Assembly: GCF_902859765.1 (NCBI RefSeq)
Contig: NZ_CADIJV010000011.1
Span: 1 to 64,000, forward strand
Direction: 5' to 3'
DNA from: Achromobacter pulmonis
GTDB taxonomy: Bacteria; Pseudomonadota; Gammaproteobacteria; Burkholderiales; Burkholderiaceae_B
Length of the DNA stretch: 64,000 nt
The notes under the pieces were generated by a model, which was given only the letters and a program-made list of their open reading frames with translations, had not been told where the DNA came from and made no database searches. Numbering within the stretch: the stretch's first letter is position 1; each line of letters opens with the position of its first letter. A program made the translations under genes and the position numbers. This document shows positions 1 to 8,260 of this stretch, one piece after another.

Positions 1-264
1 CGCCGCGCTGGCGGCCGGCGCGGCGCCTGCAGCAGGGGTCGACGCGGCGCCGGCGCCAGCGGCCGGCTGGCCGCAACCGCCGTTGCCACGAAAATCAGTG
101 ACGTACCAGCCCGAGCCCTTGAGCTGGAAGCCAGCCGCTGTCACTTGCTTGGAAAACGTGTTCTGGCCGCATTCGGGGCAAACCGAAAGCGGCGCGTCGG
201 AAATCTTCTGCAGGACGTCTTTGGCATGGCCGCAGGCGCTGCACTTGTATGCGTAGATGGGCAT
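1..264 (-). CDS. FmdB-family zinc-ribbon protein (partial, 3' end outside window)
   Basis: The gene reads leftward and runs off the window, so only the first 88 codons are visible. The N-terminus has two Cys pairs (C8-x2-C11 and C29-x2-C32) in the spacing of the FmdB/CxxC_CxxC_SSSS putative regulatory family, a small zinc ribbon. It also has the family's SGWYVTDF-like segment around residue 60. After about residue 65 the protein becomes an Ala/Gly/Pro-rich tail, usual for this family in betaproteobacteria. The true molecular role is unknown; 'regulatory' comes from fmdB context in methylotrophs. In many proteobacteria the gene sits near aspS, but that cannot be checked here. Confidence 0.85.
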   Translation of the reverse strand, partial: MPIYAYKCSACGHAKDVLQKISDAPLSVCPECGQNTFSKQVTAAGFQLKGSGWYVTDFRGNGGCGQPAAGAGAASTPAAGAAPAASAA

Positions 265-512
265 CGAGGGCTCCCAGGCGCGGGCCCGAGGTATCAATGA
301 CCGTCGGCCGGACGTAGCGCAAAGCCAGGGGCGCGAGGGACCCTCCAAGGGAAGGTCCCGGGGCCGGGACTGGCTCCGGTCCGGATGACGGGCGGGCAGG
401 GCCGGAAAAATACGGGAAAGTCTTGAATTTTAGCGGTTTTTCGTGAAGAGCCGGCGACACCCCCAAGGCGGGCAGCCCAAGCGGCCCGCCGGGCGCATGC
501 GCCCCCCTCCCG
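265..512. other. Intergenic region between antiporter and fmdB genes
   Basis: About 250 nt with no supportable gene. An inverted repeat at 467-490 (7-bp arms GGCGGGC/GCCCGCC, 10-nt loop) lies just downstream of the antiporter stop on the minus strand and could act as its terminator, but there is no T-tract. The stretch 410-440 is locally AT-rich and is where an fmdB promoter would be expected. I cannot pick convincing -35/-10 boxes. Confidence 0.4.
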
Positions 513-1796
513 TCAGAGGGGTAGCAGGAACATCAGGGCGGCAACCAAGGTCGGTGCCAGAGCGGACAAAAACAGCCGTCCGGACGAAATGCTGCCGTCC
601 GGAAAGTGGTTTTTCAGGATGGCGAAGCCCGCCGGATTGGGCGCGTTGGCGATCACCGTCAAGCCGCCCCCCGTTACCGCGCCGGCCACCAGCATGTAGC
701 GCCAGGCCTCGCTGGTCCCCTCCACCAGCGAACCGAGGTAGGTCAGCGCGGCGTTGTCGGTAATCGCCGTCAGGGCGGTCGCGCCCCAGAACAGCACGAA
801 CGGCTCGAGCCCGCCCAACAGGTCCTGCAGCCACCATTTCTGCAGGCCGCCCAGCACCACCAGGCCCGCCAGGAAGAACCCGACCATCAGCCCCTCTTTG
901 ATCAGCAGGCGGTTCTGATGGCGCTTGTAGGCCTCGGCGAAGCCGATGAACATCATCAGCAGGCCCAGGAAGATCGCCGGATGATGCGCGGTCAGCACCA
1001 CCGCCACCAGAAACACCAGGTGGACCAGCATCACCCATGCGGGCACCGGCGGGCGCTTGTCCTTGCCCTCGGGCGCGTCCACGCCGCCGCCGGTGCCGAC
1101 GGAACGCTCCAGCAGCGCCTTGCGGCACACGAAGGTCAGCAGGGCCGCGTTCAGGCATACCGCGATCGCGGCGCGCCAACCGAAATGCTGCACCATGAAG
1201 GTCGAATCCCAGCCGAAGGTGGAGGCCACCATCAATACCGGCGGCGCGGCGTACGAGCTCAGCACGCCGCCAATCGAGACGTTGACGAACAGCACGCCGA
1301 GGGTCAGGTACTTGAAGCCGGCGCGGCCGCTGCTGCGGAAATAGGCATCGCGCAGCAGGATCGCCGCCAGTGTCATGGCCGCCGGCTCGGTGATGAACGA
1401 GCCGCCCAGCGGCACCAGCGACATCACCACGAAGAATGTCGCCAATTCGCGCGGCAGGGGCAAGGCGCGCGCCGTCGCGCGCACCAGCAACCCAACCAGT
1501 TCCAGGACCGGCCGGCTGGCCGCCACCACCATGATGGTGAACACGAACAGCGGCTCGGTGAAGTTGCGCGTGTCCATGTAGCCAATGGCCGAAGCAGGCC
1601 CGGACAACGCCGCCATCGCCACGATCAGGGCGAACGCCCACACGCCGAACACCGCCTCGACCTCGGCGAGCAGGTGCCAGAAGCCGGCATGGGGCCCGCC
1701 ACGATGGGCCAGGCGGGCGAAGGCGGGAACGGAAAAGGTATGCAGCACCGCCACGCCGAACAGGACGGTGGCGATGATTTCTATGGGCTGGGGCAT
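513..1796 (-). CDS. Putative Na+/H+ antiporter (DUF1504-type membrane protein)
   Basis: This 427-residue, very hydrophobic protein has about 10-12 predicted membrane segments. Its sequence pattern, with a conserved LGGSFITEPAAMTLAA-type stretch near residue 150 and NAALTYLGSLVEG near 345, resembles the putative Na+/H+ antiporter family distantly related to NhaD/ion-transporter proteins. The ATG at 1796 is preceded by GGAAG about 9 nt upstream. It would act in the inner membrane exchanging monovalent cations for protons, but the substrate is inferred from family naming only. It is followed by the fmdB gene on the same strand after 250 nt, so the two are probably separate units. Confidence 0.7.
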   Translation of the reverse strand: MPQPIEIIATVLFGVAVLHTFSVPAFARLAHRGGPHAGFWHLLAEVEAVFGVWAFALIVAMAALSGPASAIGYMDTRNFTEPLFVFTIMVVAASRPVLELVGLLVRATARALPLPRELATFFVVMSLVPLGGSFITEPAAMTLAAILLRDAYFRSSGRAGFKYLTLGVLFVNVSIGGVLSSYAAPPVLMVASTFGWDSTFMVQHFGWRAAIAVCLNAALLTFVCRKALLERSVGTGGGVDAPEGKDKRPPVPAWVMLVHLVFLVAVVLTAHHPAIFLGLLMMFIGFAEAYKRHQNRLLIKEGLMVGFFLAGLVVLGGLQKWWLQDLLGGLEPFVLFWGATALTAITDNAALTYLGSLVEGTSEAWRYMLVAGAVTGGGLTVIANAPNPAGFAILKNHFPDGSISSGRLFLSALAPTLVAALMFLLPL

Positions 1797-1921
1797 CGAA
1801 AGCGCTTCCGGAATGAGGATCCGGGCCGCGCGCGCGGCCCGGAATCGTCGGACAAGGGTCGCACTATAGCGTAGCGGGCCTGGCCCGCCCTACAGGGACA
1901 ACACCAGGATCGGCCCGTTTT

Positions 1922-2818
1922 TCAGGCGATCGGCGCGGGCGGCTCGGCCCCTTCCTGCGCGGCCCGCATCTCCATCAGCAGGCTGTGCAGCATCTCGGTC
2001 GACAGGCCATGCAGCACCAGCCGGTAGCCGGCGCGCAACGTCGACATCGGCACCAGCGGATGGCTGTTGTTCACCAGGATCAGATGCTGCGGCGCGCCCA
2101 GCAGCTTGGCCGCGTAGATGCCGATAGTCTCGTCCAGCTGCAGCGAATTGGCCGCGCGCCAGAAGTCGTTATCGGTCAGCATCAGCTGGTAGAGCGGCGT
2201 GAACAGTTCGATGGCGCTTTGCAGGTCGAGGAAATTCAGCTTGCCCTGCGGCATGTCCTCGAGTTTGAGATCCGGGTCGCGGATCATCGAGAAATCGACA
2301 CGCTCGGGCGCGTGCATCTCCACGCCCGCATCGCGCAGCGCCTGGTTCAGGCGGATGACGAAGTTGAACAGGTTCAGGTCGTGCTTGACGAACAGCTCGT
2401 CCTTGAGGTCGTCGATCTCCATCGGTTCGAGCGGCGTGGTGCTGATGCGCACCGGCGAATTGGCCGCGATGAACGCCAGGATCTGCGCGCCCAGGTGGAA
2501 ATGCCGCAGGATCAGCCAGTTGGCCTCGGGCGAAACGAAGCGCTTCAAGCCCCATGCCAGGATGCGGTGCAGCAGCCGCGAATGCGACCAGCGCCGCGGC
2601 AGGAAGGTCTTGATGATCTGGATCAGGATGATGCAGGCGCGCGCCAGCGGCCGCAGGAACGGCAGCAGGTACTGGCGCGAGCCGCAGCTCGAATCGGTCA
2701 GCCAGGCCTTCTTGACCTTGTCAGGCAGCGGAGTGCTGCGGTCCAGGTATAACGCCAGCCAGGGGCTGGGGTCGGCGGGATCATGCCCCTGGGCAAGGAA
2801 TTCCGGTTCCTTGTTCAT
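1922..2818 (-). CDS. Uncharacterised protein, last gene of the lipid-type operon
   Basis: I do not recognise this 298-residue protein. It has no signal peptide. Residues about 50-130 are rich in Leu, Arg and aromatic residues with one strongly hydrophobic stretch near 58-72, suggesting membrane association. The C-terminal half is a mixed-charge soluble region with an LNLFNFVIRLNQ-type segment and a conserved-looking NNSHPLVP motif near 248. Its ATG overlaps the TGA of the ketosynthase fusion gene (ATGA at 2815-2818), so the two are translationally coupled and probably act together. An accessory, carrier-binding or transfer role in the same pathway is inference from context only. Confidence 0.75.
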   Translation of the reverse strand: MNKEPEFLAQGHDPADPSPWLALYLDRSTPLPDKVKKAWLTDSSCGSRQYLLPFLRPLARACIILIQIIKTFLPRRWSHSRLLHRILAWGLKRFVSPEANWLILRHFHLGAQILAFIAANSPVRISTTPLEPMEIDDLKDELFVKHDLNLFNFVIRLNQALRDAGVEMHAPERVDFSMIRDPDLKLEDMPQGKLNFLDLQSAIELFTPLYQLMLTDNDFWRAANSLQLDETIGIYAAKLLGAPQHLILVNNSHPLVPMSTLRAGYRLVLHGLSTEMLHSLLMEMRAAQEGAEPPAPIA

Positions 2819-4746
2819 GCGGCGTCGTCCTCCATCACATGATGAAACTGCATCAGGTACAGCGCGGCCGTGCGGCGCGCCGTGTCGACAATGCGCTGCT
2901 CGGCGCGGCCGTCCTCGTCACAGTCCAGCGCCAGCTCCACCGCGCTGAGCCAGCGCGCCAGGTGGTTCTCGTCGTTGTGGCCATGGTATTCCAGGAAGCG
3001 GAACGCATCCGGCGGCAGTTTCAGGCTGGCCTTGAGCAGCGGCAACAAGGCCGGCACGATGCGCTGGCCGGTGCCCTCGATGATGTAGATGGCGCCCAAG
3101 AGACCGATCGGGTCGCGCGTGGCGGCCAGGCTGTGCAGATACGCGTTGAGCGCCTCGCCGCCCGGATTGCGGCGCAGCGCGTCGATGTCGTCGATGGCGC
3201 CGCCGGCAGTGCGATAGTCCTGGAACAGGATCTGGAAGTCGTTCTGTTCCTCGCCCGCGTGCAGGTCGATCAGCGCGGCCAGCGGCTGGTATTGCTCGGT
3301 CAGCGAGGCCGCGCCTTCGCGCATCCACTTGCTGCCCTCGCGCACCTGCGGAATCCAGTTCTCCATCCAGTTCAGGTAGTCGGCGGTCTCGAAGCGGCGA
3401 TTGCGCAGGCGCCGCACTACCGGCGTGCGCCAGACGCGCGAGCGGTAGTCGTGCCAGATCGCCGCCAGTTCGGTCAGCAGTTGGCCCAGGCCCTGCGGCG
3501 CCATATCCGGATCGTGCGGCGGCGCGATGGCGTCGGCATCGGCGCTGTGGGCATCCCCGCGTCCGGCCGCGGCCGGCGTGGCGCCGACGGCCACCGACGG
3601 CGCGGCGTCATGCGCGGCCTCGGCCTCCAGCAGCATATAGGCCGCCATGAACCGGCCCGACTCGGGGATGTAGCAGAAGATCTGTTCGCCCGGCTTGATC
3701 TCGCGCGTTTCCAGGAACTCGGCCAGCATGATCAGGATCGACGCCGCGCCGGTGTTGCCGCGCCAGGCCAGGTTGCTGAACCAGCGCTCGCGCGGGATCA
3801 CCAGGCCCGCCTTGTCCATCAGATCCTCGACCACCGGAATGAATTTCTCGGACGAGTAATGGCACAGGAAATGGTCCACCTGATCGGGATCGAGCCAGCC
3901 ATCGCGCACCAGCTTGGCATACTCGTGGATGCCAATGTCGAACAAGTGCGGCAGCAGGCGGATGTCCTGGCGCAGTGACAGCGCGCCGTCGGCCTCGGCC
4001 TCGTTCCACGACGGATAGTCCAGGTGCCCCTGCTGGCGGTCGGCCGACAGGCCCAGTTGCATGCAGACCGGGTAGTCACCCGAAAACGAACGCTGATGCA
4101 CCCACTTCAACCGCAACCGCACGCCCTGGGATGCGCCCGGCAGCGGCCGGCCGCCGCGCCCCAGCAGCAGTGCGCCGGCGCCGTCCGACAGCATCCAGCG
4201 CAGGAAATGCGCGTCGAAGTCGGCGTCGTAGCCGCGCGCGGCAAAGCGCGAGCGCTTGAACAGGCGCGAAGGCAGCTCGGCCGCCACCGCCAGCGCGCTG
4301 GCATGGCCGCCCATCTCGACGCCCTGCGCCGCCACCTGGATGGCCGACACGCCCGCCGCGCAGATGCCATGCACCGACAGCGTCTCCATCGGATGCGCGG
4401 CCAGTTCGCCCTGGATCATGTTGGCGAAACCCGGCATCAGCGCATCGCCGCCGGACGAGCCGCTGGTCAGCAGCGACACGTCCGCCAGGTCGCCGTCATT
4501 GCGCCGCAGGCAGTCGCGGATGGCGTTGGCGGCCAACTGCGCATTGGTGAAAACGGTGCTGCCCTCGGCATCGATCGCGTAGTAGCGCTGCTTGATGCCG
4601 TTCTCGGCCAGGATGCGGCTCTTGATGCGGCTGGACATGCGGTTCAGCGGCGCGATGTAGCTGTCCATGGCCTCGTTGGACACGGGTTCGCCCGGCATGA
4701 AGTAGCCGGCGCTTTCCAGATAGACTCGATTGAACGCGATAGGCAT
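2815..4746 (-). CDS. Ketoacyl-ACP synthase III fused to a heme-oxygenase-like (diiron-type) domain
   Basis: The protein has 643 residues in two parts. Residues 1-375 are a KASIII-type thiolase fold with the triad C129 (in GICAAG), H296 and N331 (in RGNTGAAS), matching Cys-His-Asn of FabH. A linker rich in Ala, Pro and Asp (about 376-415) follows. Residues 416-643 are helical and look like the heme-oxygenase-like oxidase (HDO/TenA-PqqC) fold, with candidate metal ligands E499/E500, E557, H588, D592 and H595 (EYHGHNDENH). FabH enzymes normally have about 320 residues and no such extension. Ketosynthase and oxidative chemistry in one chain suggests condensation of an acyl-CoA/ACP followed by oxidation or decarboxylation; product unknown. 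It lies 33 nt after the desaturase and is coupled to the next gene. Confidence 0.8.
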   Translation of the reverse strand: MPIAFNRVYLESAGYFMPGEPVSNEAMDSYIAPLNRMSSRIKSRILAENGIKQRYYAIDAEGSTVFTNAQLAANAIRDCLRRNDGDLADVSLLTSGSSGGDALMPGFANMIQGELAAHPMETLSVHGICAAGVSAIQVAAQGVEMGGHASALAVAAELPSRLFKRSRFAARGYDADFDAHFLRWMLSDGAGALLLGRGGRPLPGASQGVRLRLKWVHQRSFSGDYPVCMQLGLSADRQQGHLDYPSWNEAEADGALSLRQDIRLLPHLFDIGIHEYAKLVRDGWLDPDQVDHFLCHYSSEKFIPVVEDLMDKAGLVIPRERWFSNLAWRGNTGAASILIMLAEFLETREIKPGEQIFCYIPESGRFMAAYMLLEAEAAHDAAPSVAVGATPAAAGRGDAHSADADAIAPPHDPDMAPQGLGQLLTELAAIWHDYRSRVWRTPVVRRLRNRRFETADYLNWMENWIPQVREGSKWMREGAASLTEQYQPLAALIDLHAGEEQNDFQILFQDYRTAGGAIDDIDALRRNPGGEALNAYLHSLAATRDPIGLLGAIYIIEGTGQRIVPALLPLLKASLKLPPDAFRFLEYHGHNDENHLARWLSAVELALDCDEDGRAEQRIVDTARRTAALYLMQFHHVMEDDAA

Positions 4747-4779
4747 AGCGGGTCTCTAGTGGCGAAAGGGTGGGCGGCG

Positions 4780-5688
4780 CTAGCGCACGTGCTCGGGCGC
4801 CATGCACGAGCGGCTGCGAAAGCGCGGCAGGAATATGCCCAGCACGAACACGCGGAACATGTACGGCGTCAGGCCGCCCTCGTTCAGCGCGGGCATCACG
4901 CGGGCCCGGTAGTGGTCGCGGTGCAACCGCGTCAGTTCGGACCAGTGCGCGCGCGGATGCTCGTGGTGCGCGGTATGCAGACCGATATTGAACAGCAACG
5001 GGTTGACCAGCCCCTCGAAATTGCGGGCGTAGTTCAGGCCCGCCACGGTGCGCGGCCCGCCATCGGCGTGCGCGTGCTGCAGGTAATTGGTGGCCAGCAG
5101 CCAGTGCAGGCCATGCAGTTGCGGAATGATGACGAACACCAGCGCCTTGACCGGATTGACCGCCAGCAGGCCGCCCCACAGCCCCAGCCAGGCGCCGTAC
5201 TGGCACAGGCAATAGCGCCACGCGCCCGGCCAGTGCCGGCGCAATCGTCCGAGCCAGGCGTAGAACAGCGGGTACAGCACCCACACGGCTTGTGCCGGAT
5301 GAATCAGGTAGCCCCACAGGTGGTTGGTATCGCCCCCGAACCGGTAGGTGCGCGCCACGTCGCGCGCGCCGTGCTTGAAGCGATGATGGTTGGCCACATG
5401 CGCCGGATAGAACACAAAGGTGGGATGCCCCTGCAGCAACGTGATCCAGAAATCGGTGGCGCGATTGCTCCAGCGGCCGTGCCACATGCGGATGTGCGTG
5501 TGGTTGTGGTGGATCACGCCGATGCCCAGCGTCAGAAACAGCATCAACGCGTACAGCGGCCACCAGAAGCCATGCCGCCACTGCCATGCCGCCAGCGCGG
5601 GCAAGGCGACCAGGTAGGCCAGGCTCTGCCAATCGCGCCGGTTGCGCAGCACGGGCAGCCGGCGCGTCCTGCTAAGCCCGTCCGCCAA
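4780..5688 (-). CDS. Membrane fatty-acid desaturase family protein
   Basis: An integral membrane enzyme of about 302 residues with the histidine clusters of the fatty-acid desaturase/AlkB-like superfamily: HHNHTH (about 60-65), HVANHHRFKHG (about 97-107), NYLQHAH (about 201-207) and HTAHHEH (about 238-244). These would bind a diiron centre at the cytoplasmic face. The family inserts double bonds or hydroxyls into acyl chains. The start is uncertain: no ATG lies upstream of the first helix, so I used the TTG at 5688, which overlaps the end of the preceding gene; a GTG at 5652 is the alternative. Position between a sterol-desaturase-type enzyme and a ketosynthase fusion implies a shared acyl product. 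Confidence 0.82.
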   Translation of the reverse strand: MADGLSRTRRLPVLRNRRDWQSLAYLVALPALAAWQWRHGFWWPLYALMLFLTLGIGVIHHNHTHIRMWHGRWSNRATDFWITLLQGHPTFVFYPAHVANHHRFKHGARDVARTYRFGGDTNHLWGYLIHPAQAVWVLYPLFYAWLGRLRRHWPGAWRYCLCQYGAWLGLWGGLLAVNPVKALVFVIIPQLHGLHWLLATNYLQHAHADGGPRTVAGLNYARNFEGLVNPLLFNIGLHTAHHEHPRAHWSELTRLHRDHYRARVMPALNEGGLTPYMFRVFVLGIFLPRFRSRSCMAPEHVR

Positions 5689-6448
5689 GCGATTCTCGCT
5701 GCCGGAATGCCTCCAGCTGGGGCGTGGCCGCCTCGGCCTGCAAGCGCGTGCGGAACAGGCGGTCCATGAAGGTGAACTGGAAGCCGAAATTACCGTGGTA
5801 ACAGGCATGGTGCAGGTGATGCCGGCGGCTGGCGGCGAACCAGTGCGAATAGGACACGTTGGGAAAGAAGTCGTAATTGGCGTGGCCGATGCAGTTGAAG
5901 AACAGGCTGAACAGCGGCACCGACGCCAGCGACCAGAAGCTGAAATCATGCAGCACCATCGGCAGCATGATCACGTTGCCCAGCATCAGCGCCTCGATCG
6001 GATGGAAGCTATAGGTCGAGAAAGGCGTGGTCACCACCGAGCGGTGGTGCGGCAGGTGGAAGCGGCGCAGCAGCTTGGTGTGCAGCAGCCGGTGGTTGAT
6101 CCAGAAATGCACGTCGTTCCAGGCCAGCAGCGCCAGGATTTCGAGCGTGATCTGCTGCCAGCCGGCGTCCGGGTCCAGATGCGCCCAGCCCAGTTGCAGC
6201 AGGCCCCAGGGAAAGATCATGCCGGTGCCGAACAACAGGATCGACAGCCCCGACTGCGTGAACTCGCGCCGCAACTGGCCCGGCGCCAGCGGCCGCGGGT
6301 CGAGCGGCCGGCCGATGCCCAGCGCCGGCAGGATGCGCTGGGTCAGCAGCCAGGTGGCCGCGCCGAAGAGCAGGTAGATACCGCCGAAGAACAGCAGGCC
6401 CGCCAGCATGACCTGCCAGGCGGACAATGCGACAAAAGCTTGGGCCAT
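5672..6448 (-). CDS. Sterol desaturase / fatty-acid hydroxylase superfamily protein
   Basis: A 258-residue membrane protein with about four transmembrane segments and the eight-His diiron signature of the fatty-acid hydroxylase superfamily: HFWINHRLLH (114-123), HLPHH (131-135), H149, H189 and HHLHHACYHGN (210-220). Family members hydroxylate or desaturate sterols, carotenoids or acyl chains using O2. It is the first gene of a four-gene leftward operon and its 3' end overlaps the likely start of the downstream desaturase. Upstream, a short inverted repeat at 6513-6528 (CATTT-N6-AAATG) could be a regulatory site. The Shine-Dalgarno match (GGGGTGA) is rather distant from the ATG at 6448. Confidence 0.87.
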   Translation of the reverse strand: MAQAFVALSAWQVMLAGLLFFGGIYLLFGAATWLLTQRILPALGIGRPLDPRPLAPGQLRREFTQSGLSILLFGTGMIFPWGLLQLGWAHLDPDAGWQQITLEILALLAWNDVHFWINHRLLHTKLLRRFHLPHHRSVVTTPFSTYSFHPIEALMLGNVIMLPMVLHDFSFWSLASVPLFSLFFNCIGHANYDFFPNVSYSHWFAASRRHHLHHACYHGNFGFQFTFMDRLFRTRLQAEAATPQLEAFRQRESLGGRA

Positions 6449-6512
6449 GAACGTTTTGTTTCACCCCGGAGAATGGCCGCATCATAAGCAATCCGTCAGC
6501 TTAGCGGGGAGA

Positions 6513-6528
6513 CATTTATTACCAAATG
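6513..6528. promoter_or_regulatory. Short inverted repeat upstream of the lipid-type operon
   Basis: CATTT-ATTACC-AAATG in the 125-nt gap before the first gene of the desaturase/ketosynthase operon. It is AT-rich against a GC-rich background and, read leftward, contains TAATAA, which could serve as a -10. Only 5-bp arms, so this is a weak call. Confidence 0.3.
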
Positions 6529-6572
6529 AATCCGGCCGCCACAAAGCGGCGGGCCCCGCGCGCAACTTCCCG

Positions 6573-7466
6573 CTATTGGCAGGGAAACTGCCGGTTCAGC
6601 CCTGCTACCGCCGCATCCATGCGCCGCGCCAGGGCGGCGCTGGCCGCCGGCATGGGCTCGCGCAGCTCATCGCTGAGCAGCCCCTGGCGCCCCAGCTGCG
6701 CCTTGACCGGCCCCGGATTGGGTTCGGCAAAGGCCAGTTGAATCACCGGCGCCAGCGCCTGGAACAGCTTGCGCGCCAGATCCAATTGCTGCGCCCGCAC
6801 CGCCTGGTACATGGCCACGAACAGATCGGGCCGGATGTGCGCGGCCGCCGCGATCAGGCCGCTGCCGCCCAGGCACAGCAGCGACAGCGATTGCAGGTCC
6901 TCGCCCGCCAGCACGTCCATGTTGCCGTCGGCGATCAGCGCCAGGGTCTTTTCGAGCGAGCCGCCGCAATCCTTGATGGCCGCGATGTTGGGATGCGCGG
7001 CCAGCGATAACAGGGTCGCGGTTTCCAATGTCGTCCCTGTGCGGTACGGAATGTCATACAGCACCAGGGGAAAGCGCGAGGCATCGGCCAGGCTGCGGAA
7101 ATAGGCGGCGGCGCCGTCCTGGCCGGGGCGCACATAGTACGGCGCGGGCGCCAGAATACCCGCCAGAGGCCGGGTGCCGAACGCGGCCAGGCGCTGCAGC
7201 ACGTGGCCCTGGTGATTGCCCGCCAGGCCCATCACCACCGGCATCGCGCCGGCCTCGTTCAGCACGGCATCCAGCACCGCCAGTTGCTCGGCGTCATCGA
7301 GCGCCGCGGCTTCGCCGGTACTGCCGCAGACGATCAGCCCGTCGACGCCCGCCGCCGCGAAATGGCGCACCAGGCGGCGCAGGGCCCCGCCATCGACGGC
7401 GCCGCCGGAAAACGGCGTCACCAGGGGAATCCAGACGCCTTGGAACAGGGATTGTCGAGTTTGCAT
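6573..7466 (-). CDS. Dihydrodipicolinate synthase/N-acetylneuraminate lyase family aldolase
   Basis: A (beta/alpha)8 aldolase of 297 residues. It shows GSTGE (48-52), YDIP with the catalytic tyrosine Y137, and the Schiff-base lysine K165 in IKDCGG. These fit the DapA/NanA class I aldolase superfamily. The true DapA (pyruvate plus aspartate semialdehyde, lysine and peptidoglycan synthesis) is possible, but many Alcaligenaceae carry several paralogues, so I leave the symbol empty. I chose ATG 7466 because AAGGAG sits five bases upstream; a GTG two codons earlier lies too close to that ribosome-binding site. The gene ends 125 nt before the desaturase operon on the same strand. Confidence 0.83.
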   Translation of the reverse strand: MQTRQSLFQGVWIPLVTPFSGGAVDGGALRRLVRHFAAAGVDGLIVCGSTGEAAALDDAEQLAVLDAVLNEAGAMPVVMGLAGNHQGHVLQRLAAFGTRPLAGILAPAPYYVRPGQDGAAAYFRSLADASRFPLVLYDIPYRTGTTLETATLLSLAAHPNIAAIKDCGGSLEKTLALIADGNMDVLAGEDLQSLSLLCLGGSGLIAAAAHIRPDLFVAMYQAVRAQQLDLARKLFQALAPVIQLAFAEPNPGPVKAQLGRQGLLSDELREPMPAASAALARRMDAAVAGLNRQFPCQ

Positions 7467-7774
7467 GAACACTCCTTCGGTGTAAGCGGACCGTGGTTGG
7501 ACCGTACAGAAGTGCTCGGGATATCAGGGGGTGCGCGCGAGGGCGCCATGGCGCCGCCGTGAGGCCGCTGTTCCGTCGCCCATCTGACGGAACAGCATGC
7601 TCCGGTCAGATGAGCGGCTGTTTTTTGGATTTCAGGCCGGCGCGAACCGTCGCCGCGCCGAGGGCGCGGAACAGGAAAGCGGATTGGATGGCCTGGGAAA
7701 TCATGAATGGAATAAAGGGTTGAAACCGGCCGCGGACGACCGATGCGCAAATCTACCGGGCCGCCGCCACGCTG
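7467..7774. other. 308-nt intergenic region with overlapping hairpins
   Basis: No protein gene is supportable. On the plus strand it holds TTGGAC (7497-7502), 17 nt, then GATATC (7520-7525), a weak sigma70-like pair. Two mutually exclusive inverted repeats follow: 7567-7577/7586-7596 (11-bp perfect arms) and 7581-7588/7605-7612 (8-bp arms). A run of T then occurs at 7620-7626. The genes on both sides read leftward, so a rightward terminator here has no obvious protein-coding client. Confidence 0.5.
7567..7596. repeat. Perfect 11-bp inverted repeat
   Basis: GCTGTTCCGTC and its exact complement GACGGAACAGC are separated by 8 nt. It could be an operator or the first arm of a switching RNA structure, since part of it can instead pair with 7605-7612. 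Confidence 0.6.
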
Positions 7775-8260
7775 TCAACGCAGGCTCGCCAGGAAGACCG
7801 CGCACAGCGCTTCCATGCCCTGGCGATCGTCTTCGTCGAACCGGTCCGGCACGGGACTGTCCACGTCCCACACGCCGATCAGCTCGCCCTGGTGCACCAG
7901 GGGCACCACGATCTCGGAGCGCGAAGCCGCATCGCAGGCGATGTGGCCGGGAAACGCATGCACATCGGGCACCAACTGCGTCTGGCGCTGGCGGGCGGCC
8001 GCGCCGCACACGCCGCGATCGAGCGGAATGCGCACGCAGGCCGGCTTGCCCTGGAACGGCCCCAGCACCAGTTCCGTGCCGTCGAACAGGTAGAAACCCA
8101 CCCAGTTCAGATCGGGCAGCGCCTGGTAGGCCAGCGCGCTCAGGTTGGCGGCATTGGCGATGCGGTCATGTTCGCCGTCGAGCAGAGCGCGGGCCTGCTT
8201 GGCCAGTTCGGCATACAGCGCGGCCTTGGAATGGGCGGCAATCGGGGCGGCTTCAAACAT
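7775..8260 (-). CDS. msrC: Free methionine-(R)-sulfoxide reductase (GAF-domain, fRMsr)
   Basis: A 161-residue single GAF-domain enzyme with the three family cysteines: C75 (in PACVRIP), C85 (in GVCGAA) and C109 (in HIACDA), plus the SEIVVP and VWDVDSP segments. fRMsr reduces free L-methionine-(R)-sulfoxide through cysteine sulfenic acid and disulfide chemistry in the cytosol. I chose ATG 8260 because homologues begin with a short helix at this point; the frame stays open for 31 codons further but with sequence unlike the family. There is no clear Shine-Dalgarno. It is divergent from the aminotransferase gene, with a 168-nt shared promoter region. Confidence 0.88.
   Translation of the reverse strand: MFEAAPIAAHSKAALYAELAKQARALLDGEHDRIANAANLSALAYQALPDLNWVGFYLFDGTELVLGPFQGKPACVRIPLDRGVCGAAARQRQTQLVPDVHAFPGHIACDAASRSEIVVPLVHQGELIGVWDVDSPVPDRFDEDDRQGMEALCAVFLASLR

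Noticed and set aside
430-1874. Long open frames overlapping the antiporter gene on both strands
   Set aside because: They are Arg/Gly/Ala/His-rich with no recognisable motif and arise from third-position GC bias opposite or out of frame with the real gene.
4024-6487. Plus-strand open frames of 581 and 281 codons opposite the desaturase/ketosynthase operon
   Set aside because: Composition is dominated by Arg, Gln, His and Ala, as expected for antisense shadows, and the minus-strand genes carry intact catalytic motifs across the same bases.
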